Assembly: GCA_001953115.1 (NCBI GenBank) | Contig: LSSL01000653.1 | Location: forward strand, 43,866-107,865 | Reading direction: 5' to 3' | DNA length: 64,000 nucleotides | Origin: Smittium mucronatum | Lineage: Eukaryota > Kickxellomycota > Harpellomycetes > Harpellales > Legeriomycetaceae | Notes under the pieces: model-generated | What the model was told of the DNA's origin: nothing | The model's database searches: none | The model's input: the letters and a program-made list of their open reading frames with translations, nothing else | Position numbers and translations under genes: made by a program | Shown here: positions 37,501 through 51,540 of the stretch, piece after piece | Layout: every line of letters begins with the position of its first letter | How positions within the stretch are numbered: position 1 is the first letter of the stretch

Positions 37501-40500
37501 TTTTTTAGTTGCTAATTATAAATAAAATAAAATTTTCACTTTAAAATTACTAACCAATATATAGAAAACTAATTAAATAAATATTTTTTACCATGAACAT
37601 GTATATAATTTCAAATACAAAAATTGAAAATTAAAAGGGTTTAGACTAAATTGAAACGGAAGAAATTTACATCCAGCGAGATATTTTTTAGATTGTAGCG
37701 ATTTAAAGAATTTAATTTTAAATATTATACTAAAATATACTCTGAATCAATTAAATTTCATTTATAATGAATATTTTTTGAAATTAAAGTTAATTTTTTC
37801 TTGATATTTTATTAAAACTCCTAGTTCATAAATTCATAAAAACCATTATTTTATAAACCTTATAGCTTACTAATTAATTTTTTCGATAAAACGATCCTGT
37901 ATTATAATAATCTAAATCAAAATATCTTATTTTAACTCTTAGTATATTTTTTTTATATTTGCAAAATTTACGCATATATATATAACATATTATATTTAAT
38001 GTTCAGTTAATATGAAAGCTGCTTTAAATAATTTTAATTTGGAAAATCTATAAATTATCTTTTGTTTTCAAATAAATTTTTGATATAATTTCTATTTTCA
38101 GAAAATAAACTTTGAAGTATTATTTTTGCTCTGTATGATATAATTTATGCATAAATTAAAAAAAAAAAAATCCCAATTTGGACTATAAAGGTTTAGTATA
38201 GTATTTCGATATTAAATATTCAATTATCTCTTAGAAAAAATATCTGTATAATAGAAAAAACCCCAATAAAACTCAAAGGTCAAAAAATAAATTTTTTTTG
38301 GTAATATGAGGTAAATTAAAATCCATGTTAAGTCCCCATATCTTAAAATACACGTAAAAATATTGTGATTTATTTAAATTATTTATTTTTCATATGTATT
38401 TTAAATTTAAGGTACTGGATAAATACATTTATTTTAAATTAATATTTGTGAATAAGTATTTTATATATCCTAATTATTTCTAAATTGAATTCCAAAAAAA
38501 TTAATAGTTATAAAAATAAAATTCTGTATAGATAAAATTTAAGAACAGTATCTCCGTTTATATATAAATATGATATATGAATATTTTTATTAAAAAAAAA
38601 AAAAAGAAGATTCATAAAAATGAAATATTTAGATTTTATTTTTGGAAGATAATATTCAATTTATATATATAAACACATTTTGCTTTCATTGAGTGTAATA
38701 AAATGTATATTTAGAATATTTACAAAGCTGCATATATTGGAATTAAACATAACTTTTTTTATATTTTAAAAAATTAAAAATGTATATATTTTATTTTATT
38801 TACAAAAGTTTAAAAAAAATTTAATAATAAATAAAATTTATATTAAAATTAATTTTAAAATTTAAGAAATTAGATTTATATAGAGAGCTATGAATAATAA
38901 TGGAATATGTCTTTCAAAATTTAAAAATTTTGAAAAAATAAATATAATGAGGATTATTAATCTAATATTTTTAATTATTATTTCTCATAAGCAAAACTTG
39001 ATTAGGATATAGGATTTAATTTCCCTGTTATAAGAAATTTTGAATGATTTTTTATTCTATTTTTTTTATGGATTTTGTGAAATTACATGACTTAGACTGA
39101 GAATGGGTATTTGTGGTTTTATTTACACAAGACGTATTATATTTTAATTATAATAGCATAAAATATTCGGGAAAAAAAAGTGGTTTTTTTGGAATGGAAT
39201 AAAAAATATTAATTATCTCAGCGCTAATAAACTCTTCTTCCAATCTGCATACAAAGTACTTAAGGTTTATTGAAGTCACATTTATTATCCAATACACATA
39301 ACCTGGTATTACTTCAAATATTCTAAATGACTGTGTAGACATGCAGACAAAAATAAAAGCTCAAAATTAATTAAAATATGTTAAATAGGATGTTTAAACT
39401 CCTTTTTAGATATTAACTATGCAGGATTAATAAGATTTAGACTCGAGCTATAAAAATTTGAATTTAGTTATACAAATTTTCTAAAAAAAAGCTGATAAAA
39501 ATTGGAACACCGCTTATCCTACAGAGAATTTTTTTTGTGTATTTGGTGTATATTAAACCATAGATTCCAAGTCGATTTTTTTTTTGATCTTGGCCTGATA
39601 AGAGTTTTATTATGAAAATCTTTTAGTTATATGAATTACTCTTTATCTAAACCATAGCAGTATATGTGGAATTTTTGCATGGATTAATATTAATTTTTAT
39701 ATATTAAGGTCCTAAATATTGAAAGTGTTTTCCAGGGTTAAAGAACATATGGGGGAGTCAAATCTCAATTTAAAAAATATTTTACATTTATTAAATTATT
39801 CTAATAAATTATCAAATAGTAGATAAAAATTAGTAATCCTTAGAATATATGTAATTTTTTATGTTTCAAGATATAAAAGCTTAAAATCAAATTAATTATA
39901 AATAAACAATTTTATTCATTATTTTTCCAAATTAATTTTCTCTTTTTTGCATTAATTTCAATAATTTATAAATTAAATTAAAAATATATATTGGAAATAT
40001 AATGGGCTTAAATAATGATTTTTCTGTCCATAAAATATGATATTCCCCATCATAATATTTTTAAAATTATAAAATATTAATTTTATATTGTTTTTTTATT
40101 GAAAAATTAATATTGTATTTAAAACTTATTAGAAATTTTTTTTGATGTTAGTAAAATTCTCTAAATCTAAATATTATTTTTTTTTTAATTTAAAGGTCAT
40201 ATTTCAATATATTAGCCCAATGAAGAATTCAATACTAAATAAAATTTATGTAAATGAGTTTAAAATAGCATATTCTATATATTTATATTTCAATATGTAT
40301 TATTACTTATGCAGTTTTTTTTTAGGTTTAATATTTTAATAATTATGAGAATCATCAAAGATATAAACAATATAAATTTTATGAGATAGCATAAATTTAA
40401 TAATAAAAAAATTAACTGATTCATTAAAATAATAATAACTATAAATTAATATTTTTCGGATTTAATTGGGAAAATAAAATAAAATAAAGAGCTTCTAATA

Positions 40501-42600
40501 TTTAAGGATTATAATAATAAAAATTCTTAATTTAAAGTAAAAACATATATAATGGATCGTGATTAATATTAAAAGTTCATGATTTCATAATCTGTATTTG
40601 TTTTAAGATTTAATTTTAAAATTTAACATAAATGATCAAATAAATTTATTTTATTTATTTAGCCATATTATTTATTGTAAAAAGATGAAAATGGTTAATT
40701 TAATAGAGTTATTTAGAGTAAAAATTTCATAATATATGTTATAGTAAGTAAATAATAATTTATATAAATAAATAAAAATTGTTATTATATTATTCTAAAA
40801 ATTAATTATTTCAGGAAGATTTTCTCTTTATATAATCCATAATTTATCGGATGAATTTATAATCAAACTTAGAATTATTTTTGCTTATTTAATTATATAA
40901 ATAGAGCTAAAGTTATTAATAATATTACAACGAGATTATTAAAATACTTACTAAATATTCTTTCGTTTAATATTTTTTAATTAAATAAATCACATACAGT
41001 AAAATTAGAAATTTAAACTTACATATATGATAGATTTTTACTATCCAATTCGAAAAAATTTAATATATTTATTTTAAGCTTTAAAATTCCAAAAAATTAA
41101 TGGCATATTTTGAAATTCACTCTTTAAAATTTTATAAAAATATTTAAATTATTTTCTAACAGAAGAATTGATAAAAAAAATCCACATAATGAATTTTAAA
41201 GACCATATTTAAGATAAAATTTATTATTAGCTCTCTATAAGCCAAGTTGAAACGATATTAATTATTGTTTAATAAATTTTATTTACTAGAAAAAAAAAAT
41301 TATGTTAGTAATTTACTCAAATTTATTTCTGCAATATTTAAAAAGATTTCTAATTATTAGCCAAAATTTTATAACTTCTTAATGAATTTTTTCGATGATA
41401 TTTATCAAAGGAATAAAAAGGGAAACAAAGAATTCGAAAAAGATAAGTGTAAAATTATTGAAAAAAATCCGATTAAATAGCTAAAAACATATTATATCAA
41501 AAAAAAAGATTCAAGGCTTATAACCTTCAATATAAATGATTTTTTTTGATTTTTTTTCAAAATTAATTAAAAATTAAATTTCACATATTTTTTCGAAATT
41601 TTTTTTGTATAAAATACACACTTACTATTGTATTTATATTTTAATTTTCACTGTATTTTTTTCAGTCAATTATACCTAACGTAAAAATTATAAAAGCAGC
41701 GTTAAAAAAATCTATTGATAAATTTATAATTATAAATAGCATAAAATACTTATAAAAATTAATCTAAGATTTAATATTAAATTATGAGCATTTAATATAA
41801 AAATAATAGATTTAATTAATCACTAATTAGATAAAATTAAGTTTTTATATAAATTTATAATTTTCGCAATCGATACAAATTTATTTTATTCAATATTTTT
41901 ATATATAATTTTTTCTTCTTACTCTTTCAATTATTTATGTTTTAAGTTATTATATTTTACCAATTTTTCAGTACAATTTTTATGATAATAAGTTTAAATT
42001 TTTAAAAATAATGTATTTTTGATTTATTGCTAGGTTTACAAGGTTTCTAATATATATAGAAAATTTTTTATAATCCTAAATGGCTTTTTTTTCTGGATAT
42101 TTGCAATCATTTTTATAAAAATTTAACGATTTTCTCTTTTTAAAGTTTAAATATTCCATTTTTGATAATAATTCAATTGACCTTAGGTATTTTATATTTT
42201 TTTCCTTTATTTAGTGCAATAAATTATTTAATTAAATAATTATTTTTCTGTATCTTCATCGAAAAAACGTCCTCTCTGATCTAAAAAAAGGATTTTTTTA
42301 TTAAAAAAAAACCCTGAAAATATGGGTTTTTATGGAAAAAAGATCTTGATTAAATTATTAGTGAAACATGAAATTTTCATATAAATAATTAAATCAAACC
42401 GATGATATCAATTTTTTTATTAAATGGTATTATACTTAAGCAAGATAAATTATTTTTTCTTCGAATTAATAATTTAATATATTCTCCGATTTAAATTATA
42501 ATGTTTTTACTAGATACGACCGCTTATATTAATATATTTTTTAAAAAATTAGTAAATTGAATTTATTTTCTTTCATTTAACTGAAGAATTGGTCGGTGTA
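34501..42600. other. Extremely AT-rich gene-free desert
   Basis: The DNA is almost entirely A/T with long homopolymer tracts. Open frames are short and made of Ile/Lys/Asn/Phe/Tyr/Leu, as chance predicts. I see no promoter, RNA gene or repeat that I can support individually. Confidence 0.65.
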
Positions 42601-43228
42601 AGATTCAAATATTAAATTAAATAATATGCTCTCACACTGGAAAGTTACTCATGATCCCAAAAGCATGAAAATATTTGAGGATGATTTTTTGAATATTAGT
42701 AAGGAAAAAATTATTTATCAAAATAAATAAAAAACCCGAGTCGAAAATTTTAAACACAATTCAATAAAAAAAAAACTACCATCTTCTGAAAAAATTAAAA
42801 TGAAAATATAAAAATTATTTTTTTTATAAAAAAGTTGGAAATTTCCATCTAAAAAAGTTTTGATATGATTCAAATTGGATGTTTGGAATAAAAAGATTAT
42901 AAATAAACCAATTTTAATCAAAAATTAATATTATATTAATAAATGATAGCAATAAAAAATCGTTAATTTGCGGAAAAATTAATTAGGTGAAAAATTTAAA
43001 TATAATTTCTTCAATTTAAATACGCATATTTAATGGTATTAAATCTATCCATTAACCAAAATAAATAAATAATTAAAGCTGTTTCAGAATAAAATATGGT
43101 ATAATAATAATCAAAACATTAGATTAACTTCAGATGAATAAACCCAGAAACTCTTGGGAAAAAACCGAAAATACATATTAAGAATTTGAATAGAATTTTT
43201 GGAAATTTAATTAATAAAAGTTATAAAA

Positions 43229-44457
43229 TATGATATTAGAGCTTTAATTGAATGAGAAAAAATTATTGATAACAAATGAGATTTAGAAGAGTAAGGTTTT
43301 GATGTAAATATTAGTGAAATGATCTCTAAAATCGGTTTTTTAAATTAAAACACAAAAAAAAAACAGTTAAACTAGTTTCCTTAAAATTAAATTTGTATTA
43401 ATTAAAATATTCGGATAATTACATATTTGGATATGTGGCTAAAAATTACCCATATATCTAATATTTGAGGCGTTTGAAAACATAAACAAATCAGAAAGTA
43501 AATTTAGGGAATTCCGAAAATATCAAACTAAAACATTAATTTAATTTAACTATTTGTTGTTATAGTTACCCCAAATATTTTACAAATTAGTTTGAAAATA
43601 GATTTGAAAATCATAAAAATAGAAAGCCATAACAGATTATTTGGGCAATTGGTAAAGTTTATATTGAATCGATAGGGTATTTATTGTATCCATAGATTAG
43701 ATGTAAAATAGATGAATCAGTCCTAAAAAAATACATTTCTTTTAAAAATAAAACCGCAGTATATAAAGCGGCCATTTTTCGGATCATGCTATAAAAAAAT
43801 ATACAAAGTGTTTTAAAATTTTTGATTCAATGAGAAAAATATAACTATTAAGGCTTAAAAATCATCTTTATTTCCAATTTAAAAAGTATGTAAGGTACTG
43901 GGAAACTATTTTCCTTAAAAAATCACGATTTCTTGAATACCTAAACAATTTTTTATCAAAAATAAAAAAACTCAATAAAAAAGAAGTGAAATCTGATATA
44001 ATCATAACAGCATAATTGGATCATCCAAAAAAGAAACCACTGAAGGTTTTATCATAACTCAAAAAAATAAATATTTCGAATGAAGCAAACTTGAAGTCTT
44101 AGAGTTTTTGTTATTTCGATAAAAATAATCAATGACTCTGGAAATTTCTAAGGTCTGAATAAGAAAAAATAATATAATAAAAGCTAAAAAGAGACTCAGA
44201 TTCCAACTTTTCCCTTTTAAAATTTATATATTTATGAAATTATCAGGTTTATTACATGAATTAAATTAACAATCCGAATTTAATAATATGAAAATACCCA
44301 CCTTATTCACTGCTTGATATTTTCCGACATTATTTATCTAAGGATAGCTATTATCTCCATTCAATTAATTTTATCAAAAACTGGTTTGAATAAATGAAAG
44401 GATTTATATTGTACGTGAAATCAGTTTTGAAGGACGTAAAGTCAATAATTGTGTGCT
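43229..44457 (+). pseudogene. Probable dead member of the orphan paralog family found at 54126 and 59192
   Basis: Between long A/T tracts, this stretch reads like protein through in-frame stops. It includes YDIRALIE, GFDVNISEMISKIGFLN, WETIFLKKSRFLEYLNNFL, SDIIITA, LDHPKKKPLKVLS, SFCYFDKNN and WKFLRSE. From ~43.88 to 44.45 kb a single frame carries these words, with stops TAA, TAG and TGA that could each arise by C-to-T change. SDIIITA and YFD are separated by nearly the same distance as EIIITG (842-847) and YFD (882-884) in the 59192-62788 protein. ISEMISKIGFL lies at the right distance upstream to match DLISKIPFL of that protein. These matches are by eye in low-complexity sequence, so this is a moderate-confidence call. 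A short frame at 42626-42730 (SMKIFEDDFLN) may be an upstream piece. Confidence 0.4.
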
Positions 44458-47400
44458 AAATATTAATAAAAAAAAAAGGGTAATATCTACAATTATTATA
44501 AAATATTTAAAAAACAAAGGTTTACCGAGAAAAGTTAGAAAAAACTAAATAGTTGTTAAAAGAGCAAAATGTTGTTTTAATAGCCATTTAAACGTAAAGA
44601 ACCGAAAATAATGAATCAAAATAACTTTAATATATTTATTAAATCAAAGAGAATATTTTTTTTCTCAATTTAAAATCAAAACTTTCTAAATTTATAAATA
44701 AACCATTGAAATGGAATATATATATAATTTATTTCATTATTATTTTATATAACAAATATAATTCTTTCCAAATAAAGAAAAGTGTATTGATGTATATGTC
44801 AAACTAAAGTAAGGTTTTTATTATTATAATATGTGAATAAGAATGATTTTATCTTATAAAAATTTAAACAAATAATTCAGAAATGTTTAGCAAGTATAAA
44901 AAAATAATAAATAATTTTAAATTATAAAACGTTTCTTATATTTTTATTATAATTTGATTAACTTTAAAACTATTTAAATTGGATTAATATATAACACATA
45001 AGTGAAAATTTGTAGTTATTTATATTTATTACAAGTAAAAATTTATCAATAATGAGTTTAGAGAATATATATAGCTTTTTTTATTCATAATTTAAAATCT
45101 AAATTACTTCTTTATATATAATGATAATTGAATTTTTTTTCTAAAATAATAACAGGTAGTAAAATTTTAATTAAAAAAAATTAAACCAAAAAAAAATTAT
45201 ATGTTTAAGTTTTAATGAAGCTTTACTGGAAAGTTTAGATAATTTAAATTTTTTATTAGATTTATAATGCAAAACAAAATGGTTCAGTTACTATTTCGAT
45301 CAAGGTAAATTTTATTTGATTTTAATTTGTAATTCAGTCTATATTTACATAAAAAAGGTGTTATGTCCGTTAATAATAAATTTGTTAGTTTCATTCGTAT
45401 TTATCAGTAAATCATTAATAATGTTTGAAAATAACAGGCTGATCTATTAATAATTTTTATTTTGGTATTTTATCGATATTAATAACTAAAATTCGTATTA
45501 ATGATAATTATTTTTTTTATAATTAATATATTTAAAGTTTTTTTGGTATTATATTTCTACTATAAATAGATTCAACCAAATTTTTAAACAAAAAGTAAAA
45601 AATTATAAATAAAATTTTCTGTTCAGCGAATTAGCAGAATTTACTGACATCAATAATATATTATATTGTAAAAAAAAATTCATAATCATGTTTAAAATAT
45701 TTTTTTAAAATAAAAATTTTTTCAATAAAAAGTAAATTAACTTCAAAAATTCATTAATAAGGAATAAATCGAAATCAAAATAAATTATAAATTAATTCAA
45801 AATATATAGCTTTTTTAAATAAATTTTATACATTCAATTTTATATTGCATGTATTCCTTTAATTTCGAGAACCATCTTGCCTAAAAATGCCTGAAAGTAT
45901 TGAAAATCCCATAAAAAATATATTTTTTGATAAATAGCTTTTTTAATTTAAGAAATAAAATATAAATTATGAGTAATTTTTTTGCCACTGATTCTTCAAT
46001 TAAATAATATCGTTCCGAATGGAAAAATAAAAATAAAAACACACATATATATATATTTAAAGAATAACTAGTAAAATGAAAATAAAAAACGTTCCAAATT
46101 TTTAATTTATACAAATTAGGATCCATATAGAGATATTAAAAATAAGAGTTCGCCTAAAATACCAAATAAATAAATTAATTATGAATCCAAATTGCCATTT
46201 AAAGTTGAATTCACGCCCAATCATCCAAAAAATTTCCACAGTATACATTGTTTTACTTTTCATATATCTTTTTTTGTTTTTTGATAGAATTATTATGCTA
46301 ACCTATCAATATCATTTTTCAATTAAACCTTACTCCTAATAAATATATTTTAAAAATCGATACTTAGCTATTAAAAATAAAAATTAAATTAAACTTACAA
46401 TAATGACTCAAAAAATCAACATTTTCCCATTTCAGCCATCAATAAAACCATATTTACTTTTTTTTATATTAATAACATTTTTCATGAAATTAATTTGATT
46501 TAGTTATTTTTTATACATGTTTATTTTATACTTTAAATATCTTATTTACTTTTATATTATAATATGTAAAATTTTATTGCCTTTTAAATCAAATTTTTAA
46601 TAAAATAATACTATCTAAATTAGAATTTCTATTATATTGTTTTATTTTAGTTTTATATATTATTGGTCTACAGAAATAATTTTTTTCACTTATTTTAGTC
46701 TATTTAAATAAATATTTAATATTATTTTTGCATTTTTCAAATGGTTTTAAATGTATTATAATTTTTTATTAGAATAACTTTACCTTAAATTTACTATAAA
46801 GTATAAAAATAATTCTTGAATATCAAATTTAAGTGATATAATAATAAAAGAATCGAATTCCATGAATAAAATAGCATTAAATAATAATAAAATCATTTAC
46901 AACCAGAAAATTTTCCATTTAAAATTTTTTACTTTTTAATTAAAGATTTTTTTTTTATAATAAAAAAAAACCATCAATTTAAATACTTTTTTTATAAATA
47001 TATATTGATACAGTATTATTCATATGTTTTTACATTTTTGATAATTTTTATAAGTAATATATGAGAAAAATCGATCTCTGAAAATATTTAAAATTAAACA
47101 ATCTTGAAAACCCGAATTTTTTTGAGAATAAATGATCAAAATATACTCATATACTTATTAAATATGGTTTTGAACATCAAAATAGCGTATCAGCCTTTTA
47201 CAAAAATTTTTATATTTATTAATGTTTTTAACCGAGATTTCAAAAAATAAAATCATAATCTTTAAGAAACTTAAGCTTTTGAAAATCCAACTAATTTTTT
47301 TTTTTATAAACTGTATCAAATTAATGATAAATTTTTATTGTACTCAAACTTGATTTTTACTCTATAAACTTTCTTTAATATACTTATTTTATTTAAATAA

Positions 47401-47762
47401 ATACGCAGAAGTGTGATTCGAAAAATCATTATATAATGATTTATTTTTCTTGAATAATTTTTTGGTTATTCACTAATTGTAGCTTCCAATATGATAATCT
47501 TTGAGTTTTTCAGAAGATTTTTTCTCCTATTAGTGAAACAAATATCTTAAATTTAGGGATTTATTTCTGTGCTATATGGACTAAACTAAACCAAAAATCA
47601 ACACAGGGTTGTAAAATTCGAAAAAGGTTGAGAAAAATACTTAACACAAATAAAAATTTGATATTGCACAAGTTCAATGATTGAAAGTCAGATGAATATT
47701 AGTGTCTAGCAGTTATTTGAATGAAGTAATATCTATCAATTCCGCGTTTGCGAAGAGAACTC
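44458..47762. other. AT-rich gene-free stretch
   Basis: A/T homopolymers dominate, with no supportable gene. The last ~350 bp may be the worn 5' part of the LTR-like repeat whose 3' part is recognisable from 47763. Confidence 0.6.
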
Positions 47763-48061
47763 TTTTATCAATCCTGTTAGAATTAAGTTCTGAATAAAAG
47801 CTCAATGATCCAATAAATTATTTTTTGTTGAAAAAGAGCTTAAATATTGACTGAAATGACAGAAATCTCTTCTATTAAAGCAATTCAAGGATGGGTCTAT
47901 CTGTTGGTAGATTGCAATTTTTTCGGGGTTGTTAAACAGCCGGTGGTCCTGCAAAGGAGCTCATTGTAGTTAGTATAATAGTCTTTTCATTATGTATAAA
48001 AAAGTATTATTATTTGTGAATAATTATTAATGAATATACCTTACAATAAAATTCCGAGATA
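47763..48061 (+). repeat. LTR-like repeat, copy 1 (3' portion)
   Basis: It shares with 52488-52797 the ordered blocks TTTTAT(C/T)AATCCTGT, AAAGAGCTTAA...GACTG, AAAGCAAT, TTAGATTGCA-like, GGAGCT(C/T)ATT and AATAGTCTTTTC. It ends in TTACAATAAAATTCCGAGATA (CCCGTGATA in copy 2). The AATAAA near the end fits a polyadenylation signal within an LTR. The 5' half is too worn to delimit. Confidence 0.7.
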
Positions 48062-48133
48062 AAAGCAAAAAAATATAAGATTTATTGAAAAAAAGATGGA
48101 GATTTTCTCAAGAAAAAGCAAAATATATTAAAA

Positions 48134-48571
48134 TTAGTTTTTTTCTTGAAAGAATACAAAAATAATTGTTGTGAGTGTATAACTGATTATTGTAAAGTTA
48201 ATTTGAAAAATTAAATACAAATCTATAAGGTGTAAAAAAAATGCGTGTTTAATGGGATAATAAAAGTAGAAAATTGGATTAATTTTATTTATTATTTGTG
48301 TGATGGCATGTATTTTCCATAAGGGGGACTGTTTTTGAAAAAATTTAAAAATGTTTAAAACATTATTTAAACTAATATTTATGTTGCATTTTATTATATC
48401 CTTTAGGTATGTAGTCTTCCTTATATTGGATTTTAAATTAACTCTATATCGCCATTTTTTTTTAAAATTTTTATAATTTAAACATTTATTGTGAGGGATT
48501 AATCCTATAGGGTACATAATTTTACTGGAATAAAATGATTTGATAGAGTTTTTTCTTAAAAGAAAGTTCAA
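48134..48571 (-). pseudogene. Unrecognised open frame; weak resemblance to the orphan family C-terminus
   Basis: This is an open frame of 145 codons (first ATG at codon 19), long for such AT-rich DNA. I recognise no domain. Two segments might correspond to the 59192-62788 protein: CLNYKNFKK with CIINNFKK, and FYFYYPIKH...FLHLID with NFNFPKLGR...LELEIYD. Spacing between them is roughly right, but the matches are weak and the composition is biased. It lies just downstream of LTR-like copy 1 and on the opposite strand. A chance frame remains possible. Confidence 0.25.
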
Positions 48572-49049
48572 TAAATATTTTTTAAATATAGATGCACTTT
48601 TTTTTGAATCGAATATATCTATGATGTAAATAAACCTTTCAAACCATCATCCTGTTAGGCAGATATTAATTTTCAAAAATTATAAAACACCTCTTCTAAA
48701 GATTCTCATGTTAATTTAATTTCATTAGACTTCTTTTTTTCTGTAAAATATTTTAAATCACTTGTTGTGGATATAAAAACGGAAACCAAAAATATTGATT
48801 ACATATATCGCCATTTAAAAATTTTAAAATTATCTTAAGTTCTACATTTGCTGTTTTTTCATATGATTTTGCATGAAATTGGATTTTTATGTCTTTGAAA
48901 GTTTAGAACGTAATAATGATTAATTAAAAGGTTCTTATATGAAAACTGATATCATTATAATTTTTCGTTAATTTTTACACATTTCTTAAATCTTCTGAAG
49001 ATTATATTTACATATTAATTCACTTTAACAAACACTTTAACACAAAAAA

Positions 49050-49164
49050 ATACAAACATACAAACATAACACACAAACATAAAAACATAAAAACATGAAA
49101 ACATACAAACATGCAAACATACAAACATACAAACATAAAAACATACAAACACACACACATATAT
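49050..49164 (+). repeat. Minisatellite of 8-bp unit (ACAAACAT)n
   Basis: About thirteen imperfect copies of ACAAACAT, with AAAAACAT variants, run head to tail and dissolve into an ACACAC/ATATAT tail. C is almost confined to the plus strand, giving clear strand asymmetry. Confidence 0.9.
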
Positions 49165-50999
49165 ATTATATATCCTAGATAAAATTTAATTTTGGTATGA
49201 AGTTATCAATAGTTCTAAAAAATATGAAAAATATTTAGGAACCATTTTTTTATAGAATTATTATTAAATTTTAGAATTTGATCCTTTGACACAATTTTTT
49301 TTAGTTAAATCTGAACTATTATGAGAAACTAAATCGCTTTGAATAGATAATTTAGTATTAAAAAGTAACACTTTTTCACAATTTAACACAGTTTTATTTT
49401 AGGAAGCAATTAGATTAGATTAAAATATTGTTGGATGTATATAATAATATAAGCAGAGAAAAATGAATTGAAAAAAAAAAATGAATTTTTAATTTAAGAA
49501 ATTAAAAATAGAATAAAAAATAATTCACATAAAATGATTGATAGTTATATTATAGATTATTCTTGAAACCAATTATCCCAAATATTATTTTTACTATAAT
49601 TATACACATATTTAAATATAATCCAACCATTTTTATAGTTTTAAAATATAACTAAATCAATGAAGATATTTTTATAATAGTTTTAATAAGCAAATTGATT
49701 TATAATATACATATTTTTTACAAAAATAAAGGAAAATATCTGGGATCCTCAATTATTTAAAAAATAACATTTATTATATTTTTTTGAAAAAGCTTGTTTT
49801 GGTTAAAAAAATAATGCTTATTTATTTTTGAAACTAAACCAATCAATCTTTTTTTTTTTGAAATATAATAGAGTTAGATTGAAATTTATCATATTAACTC
49901 TAAAATCCTTAAACGCTTGCTCAACTATATTAAATGCATTGTTTTTTTAATTTTTTAAGCTGCGAATTTTTTTTATATGCAAAACTTCCTTTTCTCTATA
50001 AAAAGAAAAAAAATTTGTGTATAAAACCTTAATCAAAAAATATAAAACTAGCGATAATTAACTTTAAAGAACAAAAATGTTGTAAAAAATGTTTATAAAA
50101 ATAAAAAATGAGCTCAAATTTGTATCATTTATTTTCTATCAATTCCTTGATTTTTATCAGTATAGAATAAATAATCAATAAATCTGATTTTTATAATTAG
50201 TCAATAAAATTTTTTTAATCGTTTTAATATTTTTTTTATGTTTAGGAAAGGCATTTTAAATAAACAAATCATTTATTTATAAATGTATTTTACATAAAAT
50301 AAATGTGAATAAACTATTTTTAAATGATTTTATGATAAAACGAATAGTTTTTACTGTTAGAAGAATTTAATAATATAATTCTCTCATTATTTACCAGGTA
50401 AAAATTTATTATAATATAGAAAGAGTATTTTAATTTGTTTTATAAGATAAATTATATAGAGAAATAAATTCTTTTGATATTTTCATATTACAACATATTT
50501 TTTATCCTATTATTTAAAAAAATAAAATCATGTAAAATTTTATTTTTATATACTTTCTAAAGACTAAAAAATGCTTATATACAGCATATATAATTGAATT
50601 TGTAAAATTTATAAATTATGGAAGCGATAAAAAGTGGTTTTTGAACCGAAATAATTTTTTAGGTCAATATAATCTCAATATTACCAGTTTTTTGAATAAG
50701 TAAATTAAATCTAGAATTTCTAAGATTTCAAAATAAATTTAGAAGTATCTCTCCCTTTAAGACTTTAGAGATTCCAATAATTGTTTTTTCTATCAATATT
50801 ATTCTTTATATCATTTTTACATATAAAAATTATATTTCTAGAGTTTATAATTTTTTTTTTCTTTTAAGCGGTTTTTCGTTTATTTTTAGTAAAAATAAAC
50901 AGAAAAATTCTGTATTAACATCTTATATATTTTTAATGAATAAATATAAACGGATATTAAATCTATAAATATTTTTAGTAATACCACGGTTTTTAAGTT

Positions 51000-51540
51000 T
51001 ATTTTTCACTTTAAAAAATAAAAGTGATCAGGTTTTGGAAATTTAAGCACCTTATAAAATCTATTCATTCTAAAAAGATTAAATTTATATTTTCACATTT
51101 GATTTAAATGTATCTAACCCCAAATATTTCTTAATTAAATTTACTATTTATTAAAATCTTCAAATTAATCAAAAAAATAAATACACTACTATTGTTTTAA
51201 AATCATAGTGGTTGCCCCTTCCAAACAGATGAATTATGGAAAGCTTTACTATAAATCATATGAAAATTGGTAATAAACCTTTTTAAGATTAATTTAGATC
51301 TATCGAAGTATATTATAAAAATCGCTTTTTTTCCGATTATTTTCCCTATATAATCGTCAAATGTTTTTATCAATAATATATAAAACAAAAAATAATAATT
51401 CTATATATGTATAAATATAAATAATGTTCTGTTAATAAATTTTTTTCGCTATTCGTTTGAATTTTTTCTAGATATATTTTGTCTTAAAATCAAAAGATAT
51501 TTGGTCAGTCTGTATATATTACTTGTAACTTTTACTAATT
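51000..51540 (-). pseudogene. Probable dead fragment of the orphan paralog family
   Basis: A 61-codon open frame (51203-51388, minus) contains IIYFDRSKLILKRFITNFHMI. The 59192-62788 protein has IVYFDHSKYQPLEFI...MI at residues 880-901, so YFD, SK, FI and MI line up with one two-residue gap. Reading on in the same frame through stops gives EIFGVRYI, corresponding to NLFGRELYI; the distance from YFD is 63 codons against 74. Upstream in the same frame, SRKNSNE...INRT resembles GKFSNESNEIIRNR. It is broken by several stops, so it is not functional. The assignment rests on short blocks in biased sequence. Confidence 0.42.

Noticed and set aside
35000..42000. Frames of 60-70 codons such as 39148-39342 and 40142-40339
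   Set aside because: Composition is what random AT-rich DNA gives; there are no motifs, no codon preference and no neighbours to support them.
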